In this document: positions 24,126 to 34,200 of the stretch, piece after piece | Position numbering within the stretch: the stretch's first letter is position 1 | Layout of the letters: each line of letters starts with the position of its first letter | Assembly: GCA_034429215.1 (NCBI GenBank) | Contig: DAOUGI010000076.1 | Coordinates: 1-64,000 of the forward strand | Reading direction: 5' to 3' | Source: JAFGOG01 sp034429215 | GTDB lineage: Bacteria > Chloroflexota > Anaerolineae > JAAYZQ01 | Length of the DNA stretch: 64,000 nucleotides | The notes under the pieces: generated by a model | What the model was told of the DNA's origin: nothing | The model's database searches: none | Seen by the model: the letters and a program-made list of their open reading frames with translations, nothing else | Translations under genes and position numbers: made by a program

Positions 24126-25139
24126 ATGGCCACGGCAACCCAAGAAACACTTACCTTCGACGGAATCCAGTACATCCTCCGGATTCCGAAGGATGCATAT
24201 GACAGACAAAGGAAACTGCGCGTACTTGTCAGCGTGCACGGCAGCGACGGATCTGCAGAAACGTACATGAATATCCCGGTCAATAAAGGCGATGATGACC
24301 GGTATAACCTCATCATAGTTGCTCCCCAATTCCCAACAAGCGAGAGTGCATCCGGCTCTGACATGAACGGTTGCAATTTTGACTCCTATCACAGCCCTTC
24401 GCATCACTGGCTTCATACGCTGCTGCATTGTCACTTGCCTGGGATCCTGCTGGACCGGGAGTTGGTCGTTGATACCCGAAAGGTCTATCTCTTTGGTCAC
24501 TCGCGGGGCGGGCAGTTCGTGCATACTTACATGCTGAAATACCACTCGAAGGACGTCCTGAGGGCAGCCATCTGTGGGGCTGGCCTCCTGCGAAGAAGAG
24601 ACCATAAGGATTTTCGGAGCATGAGTCGCCTAGGGTACGAAAAGAGGCTCTCGGCGTTGGTCCGGGCCAACGTGGCGTTCATCGTGGGAACGAGCGACTG
24701 CAAGTGTGGCGATGGTGCCGATGGAGTGTTAGTGACCCCTGGGGGTGACGCATGGGAGGACAACTTTTGCCCAAATGGTGTAGACAAATGGGATCGACAG
24801 AAAGAAGTGATGACGTACTTTAACAAAGAACTCGTGCGGAAGCTGGGCAGGCAATACATGAGGTGTATCATCTCTCAGCCAACTGACTGGCACCCCGACG
24901 GAGCCTACTTTCCCATTGACCAAGACACACCGGTGCGTCCCCAGTGGGTCAAGCATGTCCGCTTCTTCTGGAAGCAAAACTTGCCGGATACTAAGAGTGG
25001 GAACCCGGTGCAGGGGCACCGAGGATGGAGGAACTATGAAAGGGCACGCGAGTATCTCTTTGAGCCCAATTCGGTCTGCTGTCCACTTTCGTTCCTCGAG
25101 ACCATGCTTTCGCGATTCGGGTTTTCCAGACGGAAGTAG
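24126..25139 (+). CDS. Alpha/beta hydrolase, esterase-like
   Basis: 337 residues. The core has a strand then V-H-G-S-D-G (oxyanion region), the nucleophile elbow G-H-S-R-G-G (LFGHSRGGQFVHTYML), and late Asp/His candidates (CGDGADGV; TDWHPDGAYFP). The pattern resembles PHB-depolymerase/feruloyl-esterase-like hydrolases, but there is no signal peptide. Cysteines are frequent near 187-215. AAAGGAAGACCAGC precedes the ATG. The substrate cannot be told; it is probably monocistronic. Confidence 0.75.
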   Translation: MATATQETLTFDGIQYILRIPKDAYDRQRKLRVLVSVHGSDGSAETYMNIPVNKGDDDRYNLIIVAPQFPTSESASGSDMNGCNFDSYHSPSHHWLHTLLHCHLPGILLDRELVVDTRKVYLFGHSRGGQFVHTYMLKYHSKDVLRAAICGAGLLRRRDHKDFRSMSRLGYEKRLSALVRANVAFIVGTSDCKCGDGADGVLVTPGGDAWEDNFCPNGVDKWDRQKEVMTYFNKELVRKLGRQYMRCIISQPTDWHPDGAYFPIDQDTPVRPQWVKHVRFFWKQNLPDTKSGNPVQGHRGWRNYERAREYLFEPNSVCCPLSFLETMLSRFGFSRRK

Positions 25140-25207
25140 TGATCCTGGCACTCGAGCCATTGGCACCTGGGTCTTGAAGCTCTTGAGCAGGGTATGGGGG
25201 AGGGTTT

Positions 25208-27022
25208 GTGCGCTCTGATTCTGATCGCATCGACGCGCTGACTGCCCTGCACCGCATATCCAATACACTCAACCAGGCGGTGGACGTTCACGCCGTGCTC
25301 GACGATGCCCTGGCAGACCTGGTCAAGCTCATGGGGCTGACAAGCGGCTGGATCGTTCTGAAAGACCCGGCGGCTCGAAATGGATCGTCGAGCAACGGGT
25401 ATGTGCTGACCGCGCACCACAACCTGCCGCCGGCTCTGGCTACGGACAACAAGGAAGCCTGGGAGCATCGTTGCGCCTGCGAGACACTCTGCGACCAAGG
25501 GCTCCTTACGCAAGCGTACAACGAGGTTCGATGCGACCGATTGGCACAGAGCCCAGGGGATAGGCGTGGGCTGTCCGTGCACGCTTCCGTGCCGCTGTAC
25601 GCTCGAGACCGCGTCCTTGGCATCCTCAATGTGGCTGCGCCTGACTGGGACTCGTTCAGTGACCAGGCCTTGAAGCTACTGACGAGTGTCGGCTCCGAGA
25701 TCGGCATTGCGCTGGAGCGAGCGCAGCTTTATGACCTATTGCGGGAGCGACGCATTCTTGAACAGCAGATGCTGATAGACTTTTCGCGCCAGTTGCTGAG
25801 CCGGCGGGATCCGAATGACCTGATAGAGTATCTGGTGCAGCAAGTGCGGCAGGTGCTTCAGGCTGACGCCTGCACGCTGTTGTTGCCGGGCAGAGAGCCT
25901 GGCTTCCTCGAATTCGGGGCTACCAGTGGCTGGCGTTCAGACCCGGCTACTGAAGGACACCGGCTACCCCCCAGCGGGCACAGCGAACCATGCCTGGTGA
26001 TGCATACACGGCAACCCGTCTTGGTAGAGGATATCCAGGCCGGCGGCCCAACCTGTTGGTCATCCGCCTGGCTGCTGGCGGAGGACTTTCGTGGGCACGC
26101 GGCCGTGCCACTGCTTGTGAATGGCTACTCTGTGGGTGTTTTGGTGATCAGCCAGCGCCAGCCGCGGCTTCTGGACCGGGACGAGGTGCGCTGTCTATCC
26201 CTCATGGCCAACCAGGCCGCAGTAGCCCTCGAGCAGGCACGCCTGCAACGGGACGAAATCATGGTGCAAACCCTGGAGAAGGAGCTGGCGCTGGGTCGGC
26301 AGATCCAGCTCAGCTTGCTGCCCAGTGCGCCTCCGACCGTAGCAGGTTGGGAGTTCGCCGCTTACTACGAGGCAGCGCGGGAGGTAGGGGGCGATTCTTA
26401 TGACTTCCTGGAGCTTCCCGGCGAACCAAGAAGGCTGGGCATAGCCATCGCTGATGTGACAGGCAAGGGAGTGCCGGCAGCTCTGTTCATGGCCCGCAAC
26501 TCCGCCACGATCCGCGCAACCGGCCTGCGGGGTGGCAGTCCGTCTACCGTCCTACTGCAACTCAACAAGTCCATACTCAGGAACGATGGACCATCTGAGC
26601 TCCTGCTCACAGCCCTATACGCCGTGCTTGACACACTTCTTGGCCGGCTGGTATTTGCCAACGGAGGCCATTGCCGGCCGTTGTGGTTTCAGGCCGCGAC
26701 AGGCATGCTTCAAGAGTTGTCCTCCCAAAGCATGATTCTCGGCGCCCTTGATGGGATCGAACTTGAGGAATGCGAGATCAACCTCAAGCCCGGCGATGTA
26801 ATCGTCCTTTACACGGACGGTGTGACCGAGGCCATGGATGCCGACGGCCAGTTCTTTGGCACAAAGCGCTTGAAAGAGGTTGTGGCAGCCGGAGCAGGTG
26901 CAAGCGCACAGCAGCTCTTGGAGAACGTGATAGATGCGGTCCAGGGCTTTGCCGGCCCTGACTCCCGGTCGGACGACATCGCGCTCGTCGTGGTCAGGCG
27001 CTGTCCCTCGGATCCTTGTTAA
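25208..27022 (+). CDS. GAF-GAF-PP2C phosphatase (RsbU/SpoIIE type)
   Basis: 604 residues, GTG start after GGGAGGG. Two GAF domains (about 15-175 and 190-350) precede a coiled segment and a PP2C-type SpoIIE domain (about 365-600). The metal-binding segments are G-G-D-S-Y-D and A-D-V-T-G-K-G, then FANGGHCRPLW and LYTDGVTEAMD. Such proteins dephosphorylate anti-anti-sigma factors in partner-switching stress pathways; no partner genes are in the window. The first GAF domain is Cys-rich (HRCACETLCDQG), perhaps a redox or metal site. Confidence 0.92.
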   Translation: MRSDSDRIDALTALHRISNTLNQAVDVHAVLDDALADLVKLMGLTSGWIVLKDPAARNGSSSNGYVLTAHHNLPPALATDNKEAWEHRCACETLCDQGLLTQAYNEVRCDRLAQSPGDRRGLSVHASVPLYARDRVLGILNVAAPDWDSFSDQALKLLTSVGSEIGIALERAQLYDLLRERRILEQQMLIDFSRQLLSRRDPNDLIEYLVQQVRQVLQADACTLLLPGREPGFLEFGATSGWRSDPATEGHRLPPSGHSEPCLVMHTRQPVLVEDIQAGGPTCWSSAWLLAEDFRGHAAVPLLVNGYSVGVLVISQRQPRLLDRDEVRCLSLMANQAAVALEQARLQRDEIMVQTLEKELALGRQIQLSLLPSAPPTVAGWEFAAYYEAAREVGGDSYDFLELPGEPRRLGIAIADVTGKGVPAALFMARNSATIRATGLRGGSPSTVLLQLNKSILRNDGPSELLLTALYAVLDTLLGRLVFANGGHCRPLWFQAATGMLQELSSQSMILGALDGIELEECEINLKPGDVIVLYTDGVTEAMDADGQFFGTKRLKEVVAAGAGASAQQLLENVIDAVQGFAGPDSRSDDIALVVVRRCPSDPC

Positions 27023-27247
27023 CATGGTGGTAAAGTGGTTCGAGTGTTATGGCGACAGGCGGCCTGGCCAATGTAACGCACATGAAGGGCCGCATACAGG
27101 GCCGATAAGGTGAAATCGCTTCCTCTGCCAAAGTGAAGGCTGCTGTAAGTTGCCGCAGTGGTTCCACAACTACCCGCCGCCGTACAGTAGGAGGTGTCGT
27201 TTTCCCAGGGAGTCGCACGCTGAAACCCAATAGCAGGGTTGCTCCGC

Positions 27248-27276
27248 TAGACATGGCACGCAGATTACAGTACAAT
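27248..27276 (+). promoter_or_regulatory. Promoter of the NarL-type two-component genes
   Basis: TAGACA (27248-27253), a 17-bp spacer and TACAAT (27271-27276). The -10 box overlaps an in-frame ATG at 27275, so transcription would start beyond that codon. The rest of 27023-27247 shows no gene. Confidence 0.6.
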
Positions 27277-27340
27277 GGTGAGGACGGCCAGAGCACAGGG
27301 CTCAGGCGAAGCACAATCGTTCATGTGGGACGAGTGGATG

Positions 27341-28663
27341 ATGGATCACAACGAACCGTACGCAAAAACCAGAGACCCAAGACACGTCCTTGACGCTGTC
27401 GTAGAAGAGCTGGAAAAAGTCCGAAGGGACAGTGAGGCGGTCAATCGCCAGCTTCTCCAGCGAAACCGCGAGCTGGCCGCCACGGTATCGGTAGCTCAGG
27501 CGACCTCCGCGGAGCAACTGGATCTAGCCGGGACCCTGGAACGGGCACTGAAGGCCGTCCTGGAAGTCACCGGCTTGCGGGCAGGGTGGGTCATGCTCGT
27601 GCCTGAGGATGGGGGTGAGTCGGTCCTGGCTAGCTCGATGGGCCTTCCTGCGGACATTGCCGAGAAGCAAGCCACCTTTCGCCCCCCGGTGTGCGAGTGT
27701 GCCAAGGTACTCGAGTCCCGCCGTCCCTTGGTGGTCCAGCCGCTGCACGCAGGCTGTCCGATAGGTAAGCTGGACCTGGGCAATGGCCAATCGCCGGTTT
27801 GCCATGCCACGGTGCCGCTGTTGAGCCGCTCCAAAGTGCTGGGGCTGCTGAACCTGGCGGGCGACGACCCGGCTTCCTTTGACGAACAGGAGCTCGCCCT
27901 GCTGGGCGCCATTGGCCGGCAGTTGGGGGTGGCCATTGAAAACGCCCGCCTTTGGGAAGAACTGAAGCGGCGAGACGCACTGCGCGGACAGTTGCTCGAG
28001 CAAGCCCTTGCTGCCCAGGAGGAAGAGCGGCGGCGCATCGCCCGTGAGCTGCATGACCAGACCGGCCAGGCACTGACCTCTCTTTTGGTGTGGCTGCGTG
28101 CTCTGGAGGCTGAGGCGCACGACTCGGTCGGAGTGACTGTCAGCCCCGTTCGGTTGCAGGAGCTGAAGAACATCGTGGCTGACACGCTCGATGGCGTGCG
28201 CGATTTGGCTTTGGAGTTGCGCCCGAGCGTATTGGACGACCTTGGGCTGGTGCCGACGCTGCAGCGCTACGTGCGCACCTATCAGGATCGTCATCAGCTA
28301 GTGATCGACTTTCAGACGGTCGGGCTGGAAGGGGTGCGGCTGCCTTCCTCCGTCGAGACCGCACTGTACCGTATTGCACAGGAAGCACTGACCAATGTGA
28401 TCCGGCACGCAGGCGCCAGCAGGATTAGCCTGCTGTTGGCAGTGCGGCAGGGGACAGTTGTCCTGATCGTGGAGGACGACGGTGCAGGTTTTGACGTGGA
28501 CCGGCTGATGTATGGCCCAGTGGACGAGCGTTGGCTCGGCCTGTCGGGCATGCGGGAACGAGCGGAGCTACTGGGCGGCCGACTGACCATCGAGTCGGCG
28601 CCGGGTGCCGGGACAACGGTGTTTGTCGAGGTGCCGCTGGCCGGTGAGCGAGGAGCGGGATAG
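27341..28663 (+). CDS. GAF-containing NarX-type sensor histidine kinase
   Basis: 440 residues from the chosen ATG; in-frame starts at 27275 and 27323 are possible, but the first overlaps the promoter. A coiled coil (EELEKVRRDSEAVNRQLLQRNREL) leads to a GAF domain with cysteines (PPVCECAKVLES...AGCPIGKLD). Then come HisKA_3 (R-R-I-A-R-E-L-H-D-Q-T-G-Q) and HATPase (EALTNVIRHAGASR, EDDGAGFD, GLSGMRERAELLGG). There is no transmembrane helix, so it senses in the cytosol. Paired with the response regulator nine bases downstream. Confidence 0.92.
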   Translation: MDHNEPYAKTRDPRHVLDAVVEELEKVRRDSEAVNRQLLQRNRELAATVSVAQATSAEQLDLAGTLERALKAVLEVTGLRAGWVMLVPEDGGESVLASSMGLPADIAEKQATFRPPVCECAKVLESRRPLVVQPLHAGCPIGKLDLGNGQSPVCHATVPLLSRSKVLGLLNLAGDDPASFDEQELALLGAIGRQLGVAIENARLWEELKRRDALRGQLLEQALAAQEEERRRIARELHDQTGQALTSLLVWLRALEAEAHDSVGVTVSPVRLQELKNIVADTLDGVRDLALELRPSVLDDLGLVPTLQRYVRTYQDRHQLVIDFQTVGLEGVRLPSSVETALYRIAQEALTNVIRHAGASRISLLLAVRQGTVVLIVEDDGAGFDVDRLMYGPVDERWLGLSGMRERAELLGGRLTIESAPGAGTTVFVEVPLAGERGAG

Positions 28664-28672
28664 GGGGGGCAG

Positions 28673-29368
28673 ATGACAAACAATGAACAGATCCGCGTGC
28701 TACTTGCCGACGACCACGCTGTGCTGCGTGCCGGACTGTGCATGCTGCTGGAAGCACAGCCCGACATGTCCGTGGTCGGGGAGGCCGAGACCGCCGAGCA
28801 GACTGTGGCGATGGATGCGAAGTTAAAGCCCGATGTGGTGCTCATGGATGTCAGCTTGCCGAGCTCGCCCGGCAGCCCAATCACCGCGTCGGCCGGACTG
28901 GAGGCCATCCGACGCATCAAGACCAGCCGGCCCGGGGCACGTATCCTGGCCTTGACCATGCACGACGATGAGGGCTACCTGCGCGGCGTGCTGGAGGCAG
29001 GCGGTTCTGGATACGTGCTCAAGCGCGCCGCCGACACCGAGCTGCTGTCGGCCATCCGGGCGGTATGGCGGGGCGGCACCTACCTCCACCCGGAGCATGC
29101 CCGCCTGCTGCTTGAGAGGCCAGTTTGTACCCCAGCCAGCGAGCCGGCAGTGGACGGCTCCTACGAGCTGCTCAGCCCCCGCGAGCAGCAGGTGTTGCGC
29201 CTGATTGCCCTGGGCCACACCAACCAGCAGGTAGCCGGCATGTTATCTCTCAGCGTCAAGACGGTCGAGACCTACAAATCTAGGCTGATGGCCAAGCTCG
29301 ACCTGGCCAGCCGTGCCGCCCTGGTGCGTTATGCGCTCCAGCGAGGGCTACTGGAAAAGCAGGAATAG
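28673..29368 (+). CDS. NarL/FixJ-family response regulator
   Basis: 231 residues. Receiver domain with L-L-A-D-D-H near residue 15, phospho-acceptor Asp in V-L-M-D-V-S-L-P, T in LALTMHDDE and K in YVLKRAAD. A LuxR helix-turn-helix covers about 160-225 (LSPREQQVLRLIALGHTNQQVAGMLSLSVKTVETYKSRLMAKL). After the acceptor Asp there is a longer loop (SSPGSPITASAG) than in NarL, which may alter the dimer face. Cotranscribed with the kinase. GGGGGGCAG precedes the ATG. Confidence 0.95.
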   Translation: MTNNEQIRVLLADDHAVLRAGLCMLLEAQPDMSVVGEAETAEQTVAMDAKLKPDVVLMDVSLPSSPGSPITASAGLEAIRRIKTSRPGARILALTMHDDEGYLRGVLEAGGSGYVLKRAADTELLSAIRAVWRGGTYLHPEHARLLLERPVCTPASEPAVDGSYELLSPREQQVLRLIALGHTNQQVAGMLSLSVKTVETYKSRLMAKLDLASRAALVRYALQRGLLEKQE

Positions 29369-29481
29369 CTAGGACGTCAAGCCATCCATCGGCTTGCCGC
29401 AATCACCCTGTCGGGGATTCCCTGACAGGTTCCCCCAGAAACTCGCGTACTTTTCCTGACACAGATTAGGGTTTTCCCTTC

Positions 29482-29510
29482 TAGACAGCCCACCCGCCTT
29501 TCTGTACAAT
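29482..29510 (+). promoter_or_regulatory. Promoter before the 74-residue protein gene
   Basis: TAGACA (29482-29487), a 17-bp spacer and TACAAT (29505-29510). The same hexamers and spacing occur before the histidine kinase. The gap 29369-29675 holds no other feature. Confidence 0.6.
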
Positions 29511-29675
29511 ATACTCACGGGACAGGCCCTTGCCGCTGTGCTCGTCGCGCCGATCCAAAGGTGTTCCAGGCTGGCAGGGCAAGGGCCGATCGACCCTTTC
29601 GGTAGCAAGCAGGCAGCGTCAACGAAGCACCCTACCGATGGTATTGCGGAGCGCGAGTCGCGTAAGGAGGAAAAA

Positions 29676-29900
29676 ATGTTTCCAGATGATATGTACGTAG
29701 CAGAGAGAATCATGTTCCAACGTGTTGAGGAGAGGGTGCAGGAGGCGAGAGCCCAGTCACTGGCGCGGCAAGTAGCCGGCCGGCAGGAGGGGCTCCTGAG
29801 GCGCTGGGGCTCCCGGCTGCTATGCCGGCTGAGCCGGCCGCTCATAGTGATCGATTGGCTTCCCGGGCGGCCGCTCCTATCTGCCTGTGAAGACCAGTAG
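29676..29900 (+). CDS. Small basic protein of unknown function
   Basis: 74 residues. AAGGAGG seven bases before 29676 fixes the start. The sequence is a long Glu/Arg-rich helix (AERIMFQRVEERVQEARAQSLARQVAGRQEGLLRRW) followed by a basic, moderately hydrophobic stretch (LLCRLSRPLIVIDWL). No family is recognised. It has its own promoter and precedes the hub-protein gene by 24 bases, so the two may be cotranscribed. Confidence 0.6.
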   Translation: MFPDDMYVAERIMFQRVEERVQEARAQSLARQVAGRQEGLLRRWGSRLLCRLSRPLIVIDWLPGRPLLSACEDQ

Positions 29901-29924
29901 ATCACAGGGAAGGGACAGCATCTC

Positions 29925-31004
29925 ATGCCCGGTCATAGCCCCAGAGTTGGGATGAACATCGCCCGTCCGATTGTCAACCTCGACGGTCAAGACAATCAGG
30001 AGCTGGGAGATCTCCTGCGCAGCCTGCTGATTGTCGAGACGGTACAAGGTCTGTACCGTTGTGAGACAGAGCTCGCCAACTGGGGTGAAAAGAACGGCAG
30101 CACCGGCTATTTGCTCTTTGACGGCGCCACGGTCGATTTCGGCAAGTTGTGGAAGATCAAGCTTGCCCTAGTGGCTGATGTGCAGATCATCTTTGAGGGA
30201 CGCATCACCGGGCTCGAGGCCCAGTTTCCCAGTCGCCAGCCACCTTACATTACCGTGTTGGCCGAGGGCCGCTTTCAGGGCCTGCGCATGACACGGCGTA
30301 CGCGCACCTTCGAAGAGGTAACGGACGCTGATATCATCAACCGCATCGCATCTGAACACGGCTTGCAGCCCGACGTGTCGGTCCGTGGGCCACTGCACCG
30401 GATGCTGGCACAGGCAAATCAGAGCGACTTGGCCTTCCTGCGTGAGCGGGCGCGGGCATCCGGAGTGGAGCTGTGGGTTGAGGGGAACGTACTGCACGCC
30501 AAGCTGCGCAACAGCAACCGGCTCGCCTTGGGCTATGGCCGCTCGCTCAGCGAATTCTCGGCGTTGGCCGACCTGGCTCGGCGGCAGACCGGCATGACTG
30601 TGACCGGCCGGGACGTGAGTGGCCAGCAGGTTGTCAATGGCACAGCCAGTGTCTTGGTAGCGAGAGCTGATCTCGACAGCGATCAGGCCGGCGGATCTGG
30701 TGGTTTGAACTCGGTGCTGGCGGCCCGCAAGAGTACTATGCGCCGCATGCCCGCACGGCCCGAGGATGAGGCATCTGCGGCCGCCGAGACCTTTTTTCGA
30801 GACGGTGCAGAGCGTTTCCTCGCGGGATACGGCGTGGCCGAGTTCACTCGCGGGCTGCGCGCAGGGGCCACAGTGGATCTCCAGGGTCTGGGACCGCTGT
30901 TCAGCGGCAAGTACTATGTGTCGGCAATCCAACACCTTTTCGATAACGACCGAGGGTTCCGCACCGAGTTTGTGGCCGAACGCCCTGGATTGGGATCGAA
31001 CTGA
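29925..31004 (+). CDS. Phage late-control D / VgrG-like hub protein
   Basis: 359 residues. It resembles the gpD/VgrG N-terminal hub fold: an early barrel (ETVQGLYRCETELANWGEKN), FEGRITGLEAQF, then FEEVTDADIINRIASEHGLQPDVS and LAQANQSDLAFLRERARASGVELWVEGNVLHAKL, which is the diagnostic segment of phage late control gene D proteins. In contractile injection systems this protein joins tube and spike. No sheath, tube, baseplate or AAA gene is visible nearby, so it is an orphan or a remnant. A start at 29952 is also possible. Confidence 0.75.
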   Translation: MPGHSPRVGMNIARPIVNLDGQDNQELGDLLRSLLIVETVQGLYRCETELANWGEKNGSTGYLLFDGATVDFGKLWKIKLALVADVQIIFEGRITGLEAQFPSRQPPYITVLAEGRFQGLRMTRRTRTFEEVTDADIINRIASEHGLQPDVSVRGPLHRMLAQANQSDLAFLRERARASGVELWVEGNVLHAKLRNSNRLALGYGRSLSEFSALADLARRQTGMTVTGRDVSGQQVVNGTASVLVARADLDSDQAGGSGGLNSVLAARKSTMRRMPARPEDEASAAAETFFRDGAERFLAGYGVAEFTRGLRAGATVDLQGLGPLFSGKYYVSAIQHLFDNDRGFRTEFVAERPGLGSN

Positions 31005-31226
31005 TGATCAGATCACCGACGATCGGGCCGAACTCTGAGGATGAAGAGTGCCAGATGCAATCAGATCCCGGCCCAGGCAGTGCATACAGGCGACGGCACT
31101 GTTGTGAGCCCAGGGGCTGAGGGCATTCGGCCAGGACAGGGGCGGACAATACTGTAACTCGGTTCTGACGCGCCTATTCTGTTTTCCGCTGACGGCGAAC
31201 TGGGCGAAGGATATTGGAGGTGTATC

Positions 31227-34200
31227 ATGTTTCTTACTTGGCTTAAGCATAGGTCGGCTGCAGTAGTGCGGGCATTCCTGGCAATCGGGCTGCTGAGCAG
31301 CTCTATTCTGTCACCCGTTGTGTCGTGGGGGCAGCCCACGGCAGGGGCAGCTGTTCCTGCCCAGGTTGCTCAACAGAGAGCGGATGCTGCGGCGCCCATC
31401 TCTCCCTCCGATGCTGCTGCTCCTGGCGGGCAGGCAGCGTGGAATGAGCTTCCGGCTGCCAAGCTTTCCGAAACCAAGGCAGCAGCGAGCCAGCCGTCGT
31501 CAGATCCTTCCGGCCTGCCGGAAATAGTGGAGCGGCGGACGGCCCATGGCGCCGTGTTGAGCGCGGGAGAGGGCCGCTACGTGGCGATCCTGTCATCGGA
31601 GCCACTGCATTACCAGGATGCCGGCGGCAACTGGCAACCGATTGACCCCAGCTTTCGCGACCTGGAGGACAGTTACGTCGTCGAGCGCAATCTGGTTCGC
31701 GGGCGGGCCGGGGCCAGGCAGGCGTGGCTTTCGGCAGCGGTGGGCCAGGTCGCCTTCTTTTGGCAGGCGACGCGCCTGGGAGCTGTGGACGGCGGAGGTG
31801 GATTCACCGAGCTGGCCAGGGCGCTGGAGGCTCCCCCAGGGTTTGCCCAACCGGGCGCAGCAGGCAACGCGCTGCGCTATGCCAGCACCTGGACGGACCC
31901 GCTTCTGAGCGAAGAGATAGTCAGCAGTCCCGGCAACCTGGAGCAGGCGCTCATCTTTGCCGGGCCGCCCGGCCCAGCCGCCGGGGCAGAGTTCCTGGAG
32001 ATGCAAGCCAGCCTGAGACTTGCGCCCGGGGCGGCGCTGTGGGCCGACGGCAAGCCGGTGGCCGGCGAGCTTCAGGCCGCTGACACGCTGGAAGTACGAG
32101 ATGAGGAAGGAAAGCAGGCGCTGATCCTGGCCCCCGTCCGGGCCTTTGAGCAGTCCCGGCCCGATGTCGCCGTCGCCGGCGCCTACACCGTCTACCCGAC
32201 GGACACGCCAGACACCTGGCGCGTCGGCGTGCGCACGCCATGGGGCTGGTGGGTCGACCCAGGACGCACCTACCCGGCCGTGCTCGACCCGGTCATTACC
32301 GTGCAGCGCTCCACCGGCTGGGGCGAGGGCCTGGCCTGGGTGCGCAGCACCGGCGACAAGGCCTACTCTCTGGGCGACATGCGCCTGGGGGCGTACCTGC
32401 CCGACTATAACACCCAGTCGCGCGGCTACGTCCAGTTCAACAGCCTGCCCGCCCTGCTGAACAACGCATCGGCCCCGGTCCTGGTAACCGCTGCCTACCT
32501 GGACGTTGAGCCGACCGATTTCTGGTTTCCGACCTACGAGTACCACGGCTCGGGCTTTACCGACTGGGACAGCGTGCCCAACAAGCGCAAGGTCACCCTG
32601 GCCTACGCCGGCGCCTGCCCCAACGACGCCGGCTGCAACGGTTTTTCGCTCCAGGACGGCCGGCTGACCGATCCCAACAACTATAACTGGGACAACCAAC
32701 CTGTGGGCATCGACATCGGCACCGAGACGCTCAAGGTCGGCCCGATGAAAAAGAGCGGCAACGCCAACCCAACCGTCACGACCTGGGACGTAACGGCCCA
32801 GATCCAGTCGTGGTACACCGCCTGGTCGGACCAGCCCAACCCGCGCCCCGGCCCCACCTTCCAGCTCCGCGCGGTGGACGACAACGGGAATGACGCGACC
32901 TGCCCCAAGCCGGGGCCCTACTACAGCGGCTTTGCCAACGGCAAGTTCCTGACCGACTCGAACCTGGTGCCCCGCTGCACCAACTTTTATATCCCGCCGG
33001 GCAAGGTGAGCCTGCGGATCGAATACACCGAGCTGGAGCTGCCCTTCACCAGCGGCAACCCACTGGAGCCGCCGCTGCTCAACATCCCCGGCGTGCCCAG
33101 CTATACGCCGCTCACCGGCTCTAGCGACAACCTCTTCCTCAGCCCCAACCACCGCTACAAGCTGGCCAAGCCGACCGGGCTCCCTCGCTGGCGGGCGGTG
33201 GCGCTGCGCGGCAACCACGCTTATGACGAGGCCCTGCCGGCCCGGGCCATGCTCAAGCTGCTCGATTTCAGCGCCGTGGCCGGCCCCGACGATGAGCCGG
33301 TCCAGATGCTGAGCCCGAAGGCGCAGGGCGCCGACCAGACCACCTTCTTTCTGATCGACGATCACCTGGCGGGCAGCAGTCTGCCCAACGCCGACCTGCG
33401 CGTCGAAGTTGTGGCCTCCGAGGACAACGATTATGCTGCCGACCAGCAGCGCAACTACAGGTTGGACTATGCGCGGGCGCTGCCGATGGCTCCCCTCAAC
33501 TATGGCGTGTTCAACAACCTGAACTTTACCATGTTCTCGGACCGCCTGTTGAAGCTGGACGAGTTTCACCTGGATCAGGGCGACAACGTCGGCTTTATCG
33601 CCACTGTGCCGGCCGCCCTGGAGATGATGGTGGTGACCCCGGCCGCCGATGCGCCCAACACCGGGGCGTTGATGAGCGCCAACCACAGCAACGCCAACCT
33701 GTTCGTGGCGGCGCAGCCGGGCGGCACCCTGCGCACCTTTACCTTGACGGCCCCGGTGACGGGCGAGTACCTGCTGGTCCTGGTCAACAAGGAGCGCCCG
33801 GTGTTTGACCCAGACCGGGGCTTTGCCACCGAGCTGACCGCGTCGGTGAGCATCCTGCCCTGCCAGAGCGGCAGCTATCCCACGGCTCAGTATGGCTGCC
33901 AACCGCTGATCCTGCCCGACGGCCTGACCCCGGCGCCCAGGCCGGTCGCCATCCCCGGTGGCGGCACGCTGACCGTGTACAGTGAGGGGGATTTCACCCC
34001 AGGCGCCGACTGGTGCACCCAAAACGAGGGGATGGGCGCGCCGATCATCGACGCCGGCGTGCCCGGGCGGTGGGTAGTGGTCGTCCAGGGCCGGGTGTGC
34101 TACCAGGGGGGAGTGCTGACCACTTCGCCCGACAGCGCCGTTGGCCTGATCGTGACAAACCCGGCGCCCGACCCAGGCGACGGCCGCTGGCACGGTCGCA

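Noticed and set aside
23820..24605. 261-codon minus-strand frame opposite the NmrA and esterase genes
   Set aside because: It spans two good plus-strand genes and their intergenic region; no domain or start signal supports it.
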